NCBI GenBank assembly: GCA_024401975.1
Contig: JAKSKB010000004.1
Coordinates: 1-51,118, forward strand
Length of the DNA stretch: 51,118 nucleotides
Direction: 5' to 3'
Origin: Bacteroidales bacterium
Lineage (GTDB): Bacteria > Bacteroidota > Bacteroidia > Bacteroidales > UBA932
A program made the position numbers and the translations under genes. A model generated the notes under the pieces. That model searched no databases. It worked only from the letters and a program-made list of their open reading frames with translations, and was not told the DNA's origin. Positions 31,282 to 39,377 of this stretch are shown in pieces (the stretch's first letter is position 1; each line of letters starts with the position of its first letter).

Positions 31282-32403
31282 CTAAATATTCTTCGAATAA
31301 GCCCTCCTCTTCATATAAGGTTCTGCCCTGTAACCGTCGAAAAGGGTCTGCACCTTGAGATTGGTTTCGAGCTGGGGATTGAGTATCATCTTCTTTATTC
31401 CCCTTTTAATGCACCGTTCGTGGATATATTTGAACATCAGGACCGTGGCTCCTTTCGCTTGATATTCAGGCAACACACCTATCATAAGAGCCTCCAATGT
31501 GTCGTTGTGCCTCAAGGCGCGGAGAATCCGGAGGAATCCGAGCGGGAACAGTCTGCCGCGGGATTTCTTAACGGCCGCCGAAAGACTGGGCACACAGAAA
31601 GCGAAGGCCACAGGCTTCCCTTCCCCGTTGACCACAATGCTCACGAAATCAGGACTGAGAATCGGCACATAGGTCTTGAGGTACCTTTCAATCTGCCTGT
31701 CACTTAAAGGCGTGAACTGAAAAAGGGGGGCGAACGCTTTGTTGTACATATGGAATATCTCAAGCCCGTACTTTTCGCTGAGTTCCTTTATCGATGTGGG
31801 ATAGACAGGATGAATGTCATATCTTTCTTCGACAACCGATGCATATTTGAAGACGTCAGGACATTTTTCATCGACATATATCAGTCTCTGGGTCCAGTCC
31901 ACGTCCTTGGAAAAACCGATTCTCTCGAGAATCTCATCGTAATAGGGATAATTGTAAAGACAGGTGAAAGGTGACAGACGCTCGTACCCCGCCACAAGAA
32001 GTCCTTCCTTGTCCATATCCGTAAAGCCGAGAGGCCCCTTGATGACTTCGCACCCTCTCTCTCTCCCCCATTCGGCCACCGCATCCGTCAATGCGCGCGC
32101 CACGTCCTCGTCTTCTATGAAATCCAGCCATCCGAACCGCACAGTCTTGCAGCCCCAGACATCATTTGCTTTCCTGTTGATTATGGCCGCGATCCTCCCC
32201 ACCGGTTTCTTGCCGTGATAAGCCAAAAAACATTCCGAATCGCAATAATCATAGGCACCGTTCACCTTTCTGTTAAACGTATCGAATTCATCGCCTCTGA
32301 GTGGAGGCACCCAGTTCGGGCAAACCTCATACAGTTTCTCGGGAAAGTCGATGAACTCCTTCAAACGGCTTCTGCCCTTCACTTTCACTATTTCAGGTTT
32401 CAT
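31282..32403 (-). CDS. GNAT-like protein of unknown function
   Basis: A 373-residue protein of a widespread family I know only as uncharacterised. It opens MKPEIVKVKGRSRLKEFIDFP, then YEVCPNWVPPLRGDE, and has ECFLAYHGKKPVGRIAAIINR (first GNAT-like core, about residues 60-80), KGPLGFTDMDKEGLLVAGYERL, and a second GNAT-like half (about 215-350) with KPVAFAFCVPSL and EALMIGVLPEYQAKGATVLMFKYI, the latter resembling an acyl-CoA/pantetheine loop. No signal peptide is present. I start it at ATG 32403; the longer frame runs into the divergent promoter region. It is divergent from an acyl synthetase - ACP operon, so an acyltransferase using acyl-ACP or acyl-CoA is an attractive but unproven role. Confidence 0.8.
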   Translation of the reverse strand: MKPEIVKVKGRSRLKEFIDFPEKLYEVCPNWVPPLRGDEFDTFNRKVNGAYDYCDSECFLAYHGKKPVGRIAAIINRKANDVWGCKTVRFGWLDFIEDEDVARALTDAVAEWGRERGCEVIKGPLGFTDMDKEGLLVAGYERLSPFTCLYNYPYYDEILERIGFSKDVDWTQRLIYVDEKCPDVFKYASVVEERYDIHPVYPTSIKELSEKYGLEIFHMYNKAFAPLFQFTPLSDRQIERYLKTYVPILSPDFVSIVVNGEGKPVAFAFCVPSLSAAVKKSRGRLFPLGFLRILRALRHNDTLEALMIGVLPEYQAKGATVLMFKYIHERCIKRGIKKMILNPQLETNLKVQTLFDGYRAEPYMKRRAYSKNI

Positions 32404-32430
32404 ATGTACACGTTTGTTATAAACAACATA

Positions 32431-32438
32431 CAAATTTA
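32431..32438 (-). promoter_or_regulatory. -7 box (TAAATTTG) for the GNAT-like gene
   Basis: Minus-strand TAAATTTG lies 27 nt before the start at 32403. There is no good -33. It faces away from the box at 32502-32509. Confidence 0.5.
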
Positions 32439-32501
32439 ACCATTTATTTTTATATCGGCCGCTGTGCACTCCGGAGCAATGGGATATTTTAAAAAAAATG
32501 T

Positions 32502-32509
32502 TAACTTTG
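32502..32509 (+). promoter_or_regulatory. -7 box (TAACTTTG) for the acyl synthetase operon
   Basis: TAACTTTG matches TAnnTTTG and lies 44 nt before the ATG at 32554. The -33 region has no clear TTTG. Confidence 0.55.
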
Positions 32510-32553
32510 AAAGTTTGAAACCTGAATACCAACACTAAAAACATCATCAGATT

Positions 32554-34044
32554 ATGAGCAATTACTTCTATGACATGCTTCCGGCCGAGGAGATGGCGCA
32601 ACTCTCGTACATCCCCACGGTTTCCGAATTTATAGAATGGATAGAAAAGAAATATTCCGACAGACCTGCAATTTCCGATATGGTTGTCACGTACACCTAT
32701 TCGGAAATGTGCAAACGCATTGCAAGACGCCGCGCCTTCCTCGGAACGCTGGGTCTCGCCAAGGGTGACAAGGTCGCCATTTTCGAGCGGAACAGCATAG
32801 ACGCCGTGGAAATGTTTCTCGCCGTTACCTCTGCGGGATACGTTGCCATCAACTTCCCCTCCGCTCTTCCCGAACCTGCCGTCATAGGCTCCTGCATGAA
32901 ATTCGACGTCAAGGTGCTTTTCGCGCGTGAAGAGTTCATGCCCCTATGCACGAAGGCAGGTGTCAAGGTACTGCCCAGCGCATCCATCGCCGATAACACG
33001 GCCCCGGCAGCCGAACTGAGCAAAGAGGATGATGCCGCCATATTCTTCACCGGCGGCACCACCGGCACCCCTAAGGGCGTCGTACTCTCGCACGGAGCCC
33101 TGATGAGAGGGTCATTCAACGGAATCTTTATGCCCGGAAGCGTTCTCAGTCCCCACAGATACATAGGATTGCTCCCTCTCTCGCACGTATTCGGACTCGT
33201 CAGGGGAATGATGTCCGTATTCTACACAGGCGCCGAATTCTTCACTGCCGAAGATATGAAGGCAACTATAGGTATGCTTCCGCGTATCAAGCCCACCTGC
33301 CTTGTACTCGTTCCGGGTCTCTGCGAGATATTGCTCGGACTCGTCAAGATGTATGGACCGCAGTTTCTGGGCGGAGAGCTCAAGACCGTCATAGGCGGTG
33401 CCGCAAACGTACCCCCGCGCATGATAGCCGAATTCGACAAGCTGGGCATCTCCCTGCTGGAAGGCTATGGTATGACTGAAGGGGCCAACCTTTCTTCGGG
33501 CAACAGTGACATCAAGACGAAACCCGACTCTGTCGGAAAACTCTATCCGGGACAGGAAGGAAAGATTGTCGATGGAGAACTCTGGATAAAGGGTGACAAC
33601 CTTATGAAGGAATACTACAAGGACCCCGAAGCGACGAAGGCCGCCATCACGGAAGACGGATGGCTCAAGACGGGAGACCTTGCGCGTTTCGACGATGAAG
33701 GATATCTCTACATAGTCGGGAGAATCAAGAATCTCATCATCCTCTCCAATGGGGAAAACGTTTCCCCCGAAGCGCTCGAAGAGCCTTTCTACAAGAACCC
33801 GTGCGTCAAGGACTGTCTGGTAAAAGAGGATGACATAGACGGCAAACCCGTCATCGCCATAGAGATTCTTCCCCAGATGCCTGCATTTGACGGGAAAAGT
33901 TGGGAAGATATAGTGGCTTTCATGAACAAACTTGTGGGAGACGTCAATAAAACCCTCCCCACATATCAGCAGATAGCCAAAGTCACCGTACGCAAGGAGG
34001 ACTTCAAACGCACTGGAAGCCTCAAAGTTTCAAGAAATCAATAA
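32554..34044 (+). CDS. AMP-forming acyl synthetase beside an ACP gene (probable acyl-ACP synthetase)
   Basis: A 496-residue ANL-superfamily enzyme. Motifs: FFTGGTTGTPKGVVLSHGAL (phosphate-binding, about residues 165-184, with Gly-Gly in place of Ser-Gly), LLPLSHVFGLVRGM, EGYGMTEGANLS, WLKTGDLARFDDEGYLYIVGR and a C-terminal subdomain with LILSNGENVSPEALEE; the catalytic Lys is probably in RTGSLKVSRNQ. It is followed after 3 bases by an acyl carrier protein gene, so loading of that ACP is the likely reaction. It differs clearly from the ligase at 1975, which has its own promoter and no ACP. It is the first gene of ligase - ACP - M23 - trmO, divergent from the GNAT-like gene. Confidence 0.9.
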   Translation: MSNYFYDMLPAEEMAQLSYIPTVSEFIEWIEKKYSDRPAISDMVVTYTYSEMCKRIARRRAFLGTLGLAKGDKVAIFERNSIDAVEMFLAVTSAGYVAINFPSALPEPAVIGSCMKFDVKVLFAREEFMPLCTKAGVKVLPSASIADNTAPAAELSKEDDAAIFFTGGTTGTPKGVVLSHGALMRGSFNGIFMPGSVLSPHRYIGLLPLSHVFGLVRGMMSVFYTGAEFFTAEDMKATIGMLPRIKPTCLVLVPGLCEILLGLVKMYGPQFLGGELKTVIGGAANVPPRMIAEFDKLGISLLEGYGMTEGANLSSGNSDIKTKPDSVGKLYPGQEGKIVDGELWIKGDNLMKEYYKDPEATKAAITEDGWLKTGDLARFDDEGYLYIVGRIKNLIILSNGENVSPEALEEPFYKNPCVKDCLVKEDDIDGKPVIAIEILPQMPAFDGKSWEDIVAFMNKLVGDVNKTLPTYQQIAKVTVRKEDFKRTGSLKVSRNQ

Positions 34045-34047
34045 GTT

Positions 34048-34290
34048 ATGACTAAAGAAGAAATATTCGAAGGACTTTTGGAAGTGTTCAAGGTGATCAG
34101 GCCCAAGCTTGATCCGAATGCCATATCGCCTGATTCACGCCTGATTGCAGACCTGGGAGTGGACTCTCTGTCAATGATGCTTCTCGCTCTTGCTTCGGAA
34201 GAGAAATTCAATATAAAATTCTCCCAGAACGTGTTCGAGACCGTCAACGACGTCTGCGAGTACATACTTTCAGCAAAGAAAGACGCTTGA
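34048..34290 (+). CDS. Acyl carrier protein (specialised)
   Basis: An 80-residue acidic protein with the four-helix ACP pattern. The phosphopantetheine site is Ser40 in DLGVDSLSMMLL. It differs from the fatty-acid-synthase ACP, which normally sits next to fabF and has DSLDTVEL after the serine; here the residues are SMMLLALASEE. It is therefore probably a dedicated carrier charged by the neighbouring synthetase. It lies 3 bases after the synthetase and overlaps the M23 gene by 4 bases (ATGA). Likely products are a lipid or an acyl group for the divergent GNAT-like protein; this is inference. Confidence 0.9.
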   Translation: MTKEEIFEGLLEVFKVIRPKLDPNAISPDSRLIADLGVDSLSMMLLALASEEKFNIKFSQNVFETVNDVCEYILSAKKDA

Positions 34291-35507
34291 ACGCCCGCAG
34301 ACTGACAATAGCGGCCCTTTTCCTCCTGCTGACGCTATGCGGATGCGGAAGGAGAGGCGTTGACGGAGCATCTCAGGAAGAAGAAAGAAAGGAATATCGC
34401 TTCGGATTTGACGAAGATGCTTTCGGCTCCCGTGACAGGCTCATCGCAAACGGAGAGACCTTCTTCGGAATGCTTGGCAAGATGGGAGTCCCGTCCGAAG
34501 TCCATTACCCCATTCTCCAGGCCTGTGACAGCACGTTCGATGTCAGGAAAATCCGGGCGGGCCAGACTGTCGTCGGCTACTATGACAATTCCGACAGTCT
34601 TTGCGCGGGCTGTCCGGAATATATCGTATATCACGGAGATCTGATCAACAAGACGGTTTTCCACTGCAAAGATTCGATTTTCGTCAACAGCGTTCAGATG
34701 CCGGTGGACAGGGACACTCTTTTTACGGACGTCACTATCACCAGTTCCCTCTGGAACGATATGCTGAATGCCGGAGCATCACCTCTCCTGATTCTCAAAC
34801 TTTCCGACATCTATGCATGGACCGTGGATTTCTTCGGTTTACAGGAAGGCGACAGATTCAGAGCCGTTTATGGCAAAACCAGTTGTGAAGGCGAGACAAT
34901 TTCCATCGACACCATTTATCTGTCCGCCTTCTCCAGAGGAGAGAAGGACCTGTATGCGGTGATGTACAACCAGGGTGACGGAGGCAACGTCTATTGGAAC
35001 GAAAAGGGTGAAAGCATGCGCAAGGCTTTCCTCAAGGCCCCCCTACAATTCTCAAGAATAAGTTCCGGTTTCTCCTATCACAGAAAGCATCCGATATCGG
35101 TAAAGGTGAAGGCGCATACGGGTATAGACTAGGCCGCGCCGACCGGGACTCCGGTCCACTCAATCGGTGACGGCACCGTTATCAGCGTAGGCTGGGGGGG
35201 AGGAGGAGGCAACACGGTGAAGATTCGTCATAACTCCGTCTATACGACGGCCTATCTTCATCTTTCCAGATATGCAAAGGGGCTTCACGCAGGTCAGCGC
35301 GTGTCCCAGGGACAGGTCATAGGCTATGTAGGCTCTACCGGCAGTTCTACCGGACCGCATCTTGATTTCCGTATCTGGCGGAACGGGTCTCCAATCAATC
35401 CCCTGAAAATGGAGTCCCCTCCCGAGACTCCGATACGTGAGGAGAACAAGGAGGCTCTTGACTCCACATTCAACTTCTGGAAATCCGCATACTTTACCGG
35501 CGACTGA
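34287..35507 (+). pseudogene. M23-family peptidase lipoprotein interrupted by an in-frame amber codon
   Basis: The reading frame runs 406 codons, but the codon at 35130-35132 is TAG. Codons 1-281 give a lipoprotein signal (LLLTLCGCGRRG), a domain of about 220 residues and the start of the M23 metal site (KAHTGID). After TAG the same frame continues [38 protein letters not shown] and the last metal site GPHLDFRIW, to a TGA at 35505-35507. Family members almost always read HxGxDYAAPxGTPV, so TAG replaces the tyrosine next to the metal-binding Asp. A terminated product would lack most of the catalytic domain. TAG is a normal stop elsewhere (folE, uvrB, nadD). It is therefore a point nonsense mutation, a sequencing error, or suppressed by a tRNA. 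The frame is otherwise intact. trmO begins at the next base after the final TGA. Confidence 0.88.
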
Positions 35508-36170
35508 ATGGAGACCAAGGTCATAGCCCATATCCGCTCCGCCCTCAGCGGAAAATTCGGAGCGCCCAGACAGAGCGGACTCGTCGAAGAGTTGAAAGCC
35601 GAAATTCATTTCACCCCCGGATTCCGCAAGAGCGAAGCCCTGCGCGGCCTCGAAGGTTTCGACTATGTCTGGCTCCTATGGGAATTTTCACAGAACCGCA
35701 TCCCCGACGTGGATGACTTCCGCGCCACCGTAAGGCCTCCACGCCTAGGAGGGAATACCCGTATGGGAGTTTTCGCCACCAGAAGTCCCTACCGTCCCAA
35801 TGCAATAGGCCTGTCCTGCGTGCGTCTGGAAAAGGTTGACTTCGACAGGTGCATTCTCCTCGTCAGAGGAGCGGATCTGGTGGACGGGACACCCATATTG
35901 GACATCAAACCATACATTTCCTATACTGACGCCCACAGCGAAGCCAGATGCGGTTTCACCGACGATACCGGCTGGAAACCGTTGAAGGTCATCATCCCCA
36001 AGGAAAGGAAAAACGACTTCACCCGGGAAGAGGCGGAAGCTCTTGAAAAACTGCTGTCGCTGGATCCCAGACCACGTTATCAGGATGACAGAGAAAGAGT
36101 CTATGGCTTGACCTTTTCTGGCAGGGAGGTGAAGTTCCGCGTGGAAGCGGACACGCTCACCGTCATATAA
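35508..36170 (+). CDS. trmO: tRNA m6t6A37 methyltransferase TrmO (TsaA family)
   Basis: A 220-residue enzyme that adds a methyl group from S-adenosylmethionine to t6A37 of threonine tRNAs. The N-terminal beta-barrel domain has GAPRQSGLVEELKAEIHF, DYVWLLWEFSQN, RMGVFATRSPYRPNAIGLS (strong signature, about residues 83-103) and LDIKPYISYTDAHSEAR. The C-terminal lobe ends with RVYGLTFSGREVKFRV. Length is normal. Its ATG abuts the TGA of the M23 frame (TGAATG), suggesting coupled translation; the upstream amber codon could reduce its expression. It overlaps gcvPB tail to tail by 8 bases. Confidence 0.93.
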   Translation: METKVIAHIRSALSGKFGAPRQSGLVEELKAEIHFTPGFRKSEALRGLEGFDYVWLLWEFSQNRIPDVDDFRATVRPPRLGGNTRMGVFATRSPYRPNAIGLSCVRLEKVDFDRCILLVRGADLVDGTPILDIKPYISYTDAHSEARCGFTDDTGWKPLKVIIPKERKNDFTREEAEALEKLLSLDPRPRYQDDRERVYGLTFSGREVKFRVEADTLTVI

Positions 36171-37668
36171 TCCTGCTTTCGTCCTGGAATTTCACCACCG
36201 GATGTCTGGCAGCCTCTGTCTCGTCGGGGCGTGATATGGGAGCATCGTGCGGCGCGGTGTGAAGAATGTCCGGATCTGCAGCGGCTTCTCGGGCGATTTT
36301 CTTCATCACGTCTATGAACGCGTCCAAAGTTTCCTTGCTTTCCGTCTCGGTAGGCTCAATCATTATGGCCTGATGGAAAAGCAACGGGAAATAGATGGTC
36401 GGGGCATGATATCCGAAATCCAGCAGCCTCTTCGCCACGTCAAGCGTAGTGGCGCCCGGTTTTCCCGTTGACGAGCCGTCATCTTTCAGTCCGTCGAACA
36501 CGAATTCGTGCTTGCACACCGCCTCTATAGGAAGCCTGTAGCAGTCCTTGAGGGACTCCTTCACGTAGTTGGCCCCCAGCGTAGCCAGTTTTCCTGCCAT
36601 TTTAATGTTCTGTCTGCCGAGCATCAGGATGTAGGTATAGGCCCTGAGTATTACGCTGAAGTTGCCCATAAAGCCCGATACCTGTCCGACGGTTTCCTCC
36701 GGTACGGCAGCATCGCCACAGACGTGATTGGAGAATCCGTCCACCACGCTGAAACGTCCGTCCTTTTCCGTCACTTTCGGAACGGGAAGAAGATTCGCAA
36801 GTTTCCGGCAAACCCCCACCGGTCCAGAGCCGGGACCTCCGCCTCCGTGAGGGGTGGAGAATGTCTTGTGAAGATTCAGATGCATTATGTCGAAGCCCAT
36901 ATCTCCGGGACGCACTACACCCAGAAGAGGGTTCATATTCGCGCCGTCATAATAAAGAAGTCCTCCGCATCCATGCACCAATCCGGCAATCTCCTTTATT
37001 TCCCGTTCGAAAAGTCCGAGAGTGTTGGGGTTTGTCATCATTATTCCGGCAATGTCCGGACCGAGAAGGGGTTTGAGAGCATCCACGTCCACCAGCCCCC
37101 TGTCATCAGACTTCACCTCTACAATCTGAAGGCCGCACACTGCGGCGGATGCAGGATTGGTTCCGTGCGCGCTGTCCGGCACAATCACCTTTACTCTGGA
37201 GCTGTCCCCGCGAAGCATATGGTATCGGCGCATTATCATCAGACCCGTCAGCTCACCGTGAGCCCCGGCGCAAGGCGCAAACGTGAAACGTTCCATACCA
37301 GTGATGGACGAAAGCGCTTTCTCCATCTCATAATAAACTTCAAGAACGCCTTGTATTGAGTCGCAGCGCTGAAGAGGATGGATGTCCTGAAACGCCTGCA
37401 TTCCGGCAATCTCCTCGTTTATCTTGGGGTTGTACTTCATCGTACAGCTCCCCAAAGGATAGAAACCGGTGTCAACGCCGAAGTTCATCTGGCTCAGATT
37501 GGTATAATGACGTACCACGTCCGTTTCGGACACCTCCGGAAGATTGAGAGCGCTCTGGCGGCAAAGCGATGAAGGGACGGCGGGAGCCTGTGCAAATGCT
37601 TCCGGAAGCGAATAACCGCAACGTCCGGATTTCGAAAGTTCGAAAATCAGTTTGTCATAATATCTCAT
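36163..37668 (-). CDS. gcvPB: Glycine dehydrogenase (decarboxylating) subunit 2
   Basis: A 501-residue pyridoxal-phosphate subunit of the split P-protein of the glycine cleavage system. The PLP-lysine is in MHLNLHKTFSTPHGGGGPGSGPVGV (described by its ends, near residue 270). PLGSCTMKYNPKINE, FAPCAGAHGELTGLM, VPDSAHGTNPASAA and YFPLLFHQAIMIEPTETESKE are all family-typical. Together with gcvPA it decarboxylates glycine and passes the aminomethyl group to the lipoyl arm of GcvH. It overlaps gcvPA by 4 bases and is the last gene of its operon. The lipoamide dehydrogenase needed to complete the cycle is not in the window. Confidence 0.96.
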   Translation of the reverse strand: MRYYDKLIFELSKSGRCGYSLPEAFAQAPAVPSSLCRQSALNLPEVSETDVVRHYTNLSQMNFGVDTGFYPLGSCTMKYNPKINEEIAGMQAFQDIHPLQRCDSIQGVLEVYYEMEKALSSITGMERFTFAPCAGAHGELTGLMIMRRYHMLRGDSSRVKVIVPDSAHGTNPASAAVCGLQIVEVKSDDRGLVDVDALKPLLGPDIAGIMMTNPNTLGLFEREIKEIAGLVHGCGGLLYYDGANMNPLLGVVRPGDMGFDIMHLNLHKTFSTPHGGGGPGSGPVGVCRKLANLLPVPKVTEKDGRFSVVDGFSNHVCGDAAVPEETVGQVSGFMGNFSVILRAYTYILMLGRQNIKMAGKLATLGANYVKESLKDCYRLPIEAVCKHEFVFDGLKDDGSSTGKPGATTLDVAKRLLDFGYHAPTIYFPLLFHQAIMIEPTETESKETLDAFIDVMKKIAREAAADPDILHTAPHDAPISRPDETEAARHPVVKFQDESRII

Positions 37669-38996
37669 AAGCGTATCTCCTCAATTGCTTTCACCAGGGC
37701 GTCGATTTCGGCCTTGGTGCGTTTTTCCGTGACACAGAAGGACACATAACCTTCCTCCGTCTCCAGCGCGGCAAAGAACCCGGCGTCGCACAATCTGTCA
37801 TGAAGTTCCTTTGCAGGCAGCAACGGCTTCAGTACGAATTCTTTCAGGAAAGGAGCGTCGAAGACAGGCTCGAACCTGCCAGTAGCGAGCAGGCGGTCGT
37901 AAAGGTAATGGGCCCCCGCCGATGAAGCCTCATTGACTTCACGCAGCCCCTGCGGACCCATAAGAGACATATATACCGTCACCCAGAGAGCCATCAACGA
38001 CTCGTTGGAGCAGATGTTGGAGGTGGCTTTCTCGCGACGTATGTGCTGCTCCCTGGCTTGAAGGGTAAGCACAAAAGCGCGTCTCCCCTCCTTGTCGCGG
38101 GTCTCACCCACTATGCGGCCGGGCAGTTTGCGGAGGTATTCGTTCCTGCAGGCCATGAAACCGACGTAAGGCCCTCCGTAGCAAAGCGGGATTCCGAGAC
38201 TCTGTCCGTCGCCGACAGCGATGTCCGCGCCCCATTCGGAGGGAGTGCGGAGAACTGCAAGGGCGGATGGGTCACAGTATTCCACCATCAGAGCCTTGTC
38301 GGCGTGAAGCGTATCGGCGAAACCGCTCAAATCCTCAATTATGCCGTATCGGTTCAAGGAAGGCACCACGGCACCAGCCACGTCCCCCTCTGCGACAAGG
38401 GCCTTCAGAGACTCATAAGAAGTATGTCCATTCCGGCACTCTATCTCCTTTATGCAGGTCCCGGAATACAGGGCATAGGTCCGGATGACGGAAAGCACCT
38501 GGGGAAGAAGCCCCTTGGAGACCAGCACGGTATTGCGCCCGCGTGAAGCTGCCACGCACATCCGCATCGCCTCGGCGGCGGACGTCGGCCCGTCATACAT
38601 GGACGCGTTAGATACATCCATCCCAGTCAGTTCACATATCATGCTCTGGTACTCGAAGACATACCGCAAGGTTCCCTGAGAAATCTCGCACTGGTAAGGC
38701 GTGTACGCCGTAAGGAACTCAGAGCGCTGCGTGAGATAGTGTATGACGGCAGGCGTATAGTGATCATAGGCCCCTGCCCCGGCAAACACCTTCAGTTTCG
38801 GATTGCGTGACGCGAGCGATTCAAAATAATCTCTCACCTCCTGCTCCGACATCGCATCCGGCAGGTCGTATTCACCTTTGAATATGAAATCGGAAGGCAC
38901 GTCCGAATAGAGTTCGTCGAGGGATTTGACACCGATGCGCTCCAGCATCAGCCTTATGTCTCCGTCCGTATGCGGAAAATATGGGAATCCTGACAT
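37665..38996 (-). CDS. gcvPA: Glycine dehydrogenase (decarboxylating) subunit 1
   Basis: A 443-residue partner subunit of GcvPB with the PLP-enzyme fold but no PLP lysine. It starts MSGFPYFPHTDGDIRLMLERIG. FAGAGAYDHYTPAVIHYL, TPYQCEISQGTLRYVFEYQSMI, GMDVSNASMYDGPTSAAEAM and ARPQHIRREKATSNICSNE-like REQHIRREKATSNICSNE are all present and in order. Many Bacteroidota carry P-protein as one chain of about 950 residues, so the split form is worth noting. It lies 2 bases after gcvH and overlaps gcvPB by 4 bases. Confidence 0.96.
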   Translation of the reverse strand: MSGFPYFPHTDGDIRLMLERIGVKSLDELYSDVPSDFIFKGEYDLPDAMSEQEVRDYFESLASRNPKLKVFAGAGAYDHYTPAVIHYLTQRSEFLTAYTPYQCEISQGTLRYVFEYQSMICELTGMDVSNASMYDGPTSAAEAMRMCVAASRGRNTVLVSKGLLPQVLSVIRTYALYSGTCIKEIECRNGHTSYESLKALVAEGDVAGAVVPSLNRYGIIEDLSGFADTLHADKALMVEYCDPSALAVLRTPSEWGADIAVGDGQSLGIPLCYGGPYVGFMACRNEYLRKLPGRIVGETRDKEGRRAFVLTLQAREQHIRREKATSNICSNESLMALWVTVYMSLMGPQGLREVNEASSAGAHYLYDRLLATGRFEPVFDAPFLKEFVLKPLLPAKELHDRLCDAGFFAALETEEGYVSFCVTEKRTKAEIDALVKAIEEIRL

Positions 38997-38998
38997 GA

Positions 38999-39373
38999 CT
39001 ACTTGTTCTGAGCCGCGTAAGATGCCGCATCCATAAGGGCGTCAAGTTCGGAGGGGTCACTCATCTCCACCTTGACAATCCAACTCCCGTAAGGATCTTC
39101 ATTGATGAGCTCAGGCCTGTCGAGCAGAGCTCCGTTCACCTCCAGCACCTTCCCGGACACCGGACTGTAGAGTTCGCTAGATGCCTTCACGCTTTCAAGC
39201 GCGCCGAATTCGTCTCCGGCGGACAGAACATCAATGTCCGGCACGTCCACGTAGGTGATGTCACCCAACTCTTTCTGCGCAAAGTCCGAGACACCGATAA
39301 ATGCGACGTTGCCTTCAACTCTAACCCATTCGTGAGACTCGCTGTAACGGAGTCCTTCGATTACTTCTGACAT
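38999..39373 (-). CDS. gcvH: Glycine cleavage system H protein
   Basis: A 124-residue lipoyl carrier that shuttles the aminomethyl group between P- and T-proteins. The lipoylation lysine is in GALESVKASSELYSPVSG (about residue 63). RYSESHEWVRVEG and the C-terminal NEDPYGSWIVKVEMSDPSELDALM are standard. Length is normal. It lies 4 bases after gcvT and 2 bases before gcvPA, in the order T - H - PA - PB. Confidence 0.97.
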   Translation of the reverse strand: MSEVIEGLRYSESHEWVRVEGNVAFIGVSDFAQKELGDITYVDVPDIDVLSAGDEFGALESVKASSELYSPVSGKVLEVNGALLDRPELINEDPYGSWIVKVEMSDPSELDALMDAASYAAQNK

Positions 39374-39377
39374 AACG

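Noticed and set aside
34287-35507. Genome-wide recoding of TAG (pyrrolysine or another amino acid) to explain the M23 frame
   Set aside because: folE, uvrB and nadD end in TAG at the expected family C-termini, so TAG is a functional stop here. A local lesion or suppression is simpler.
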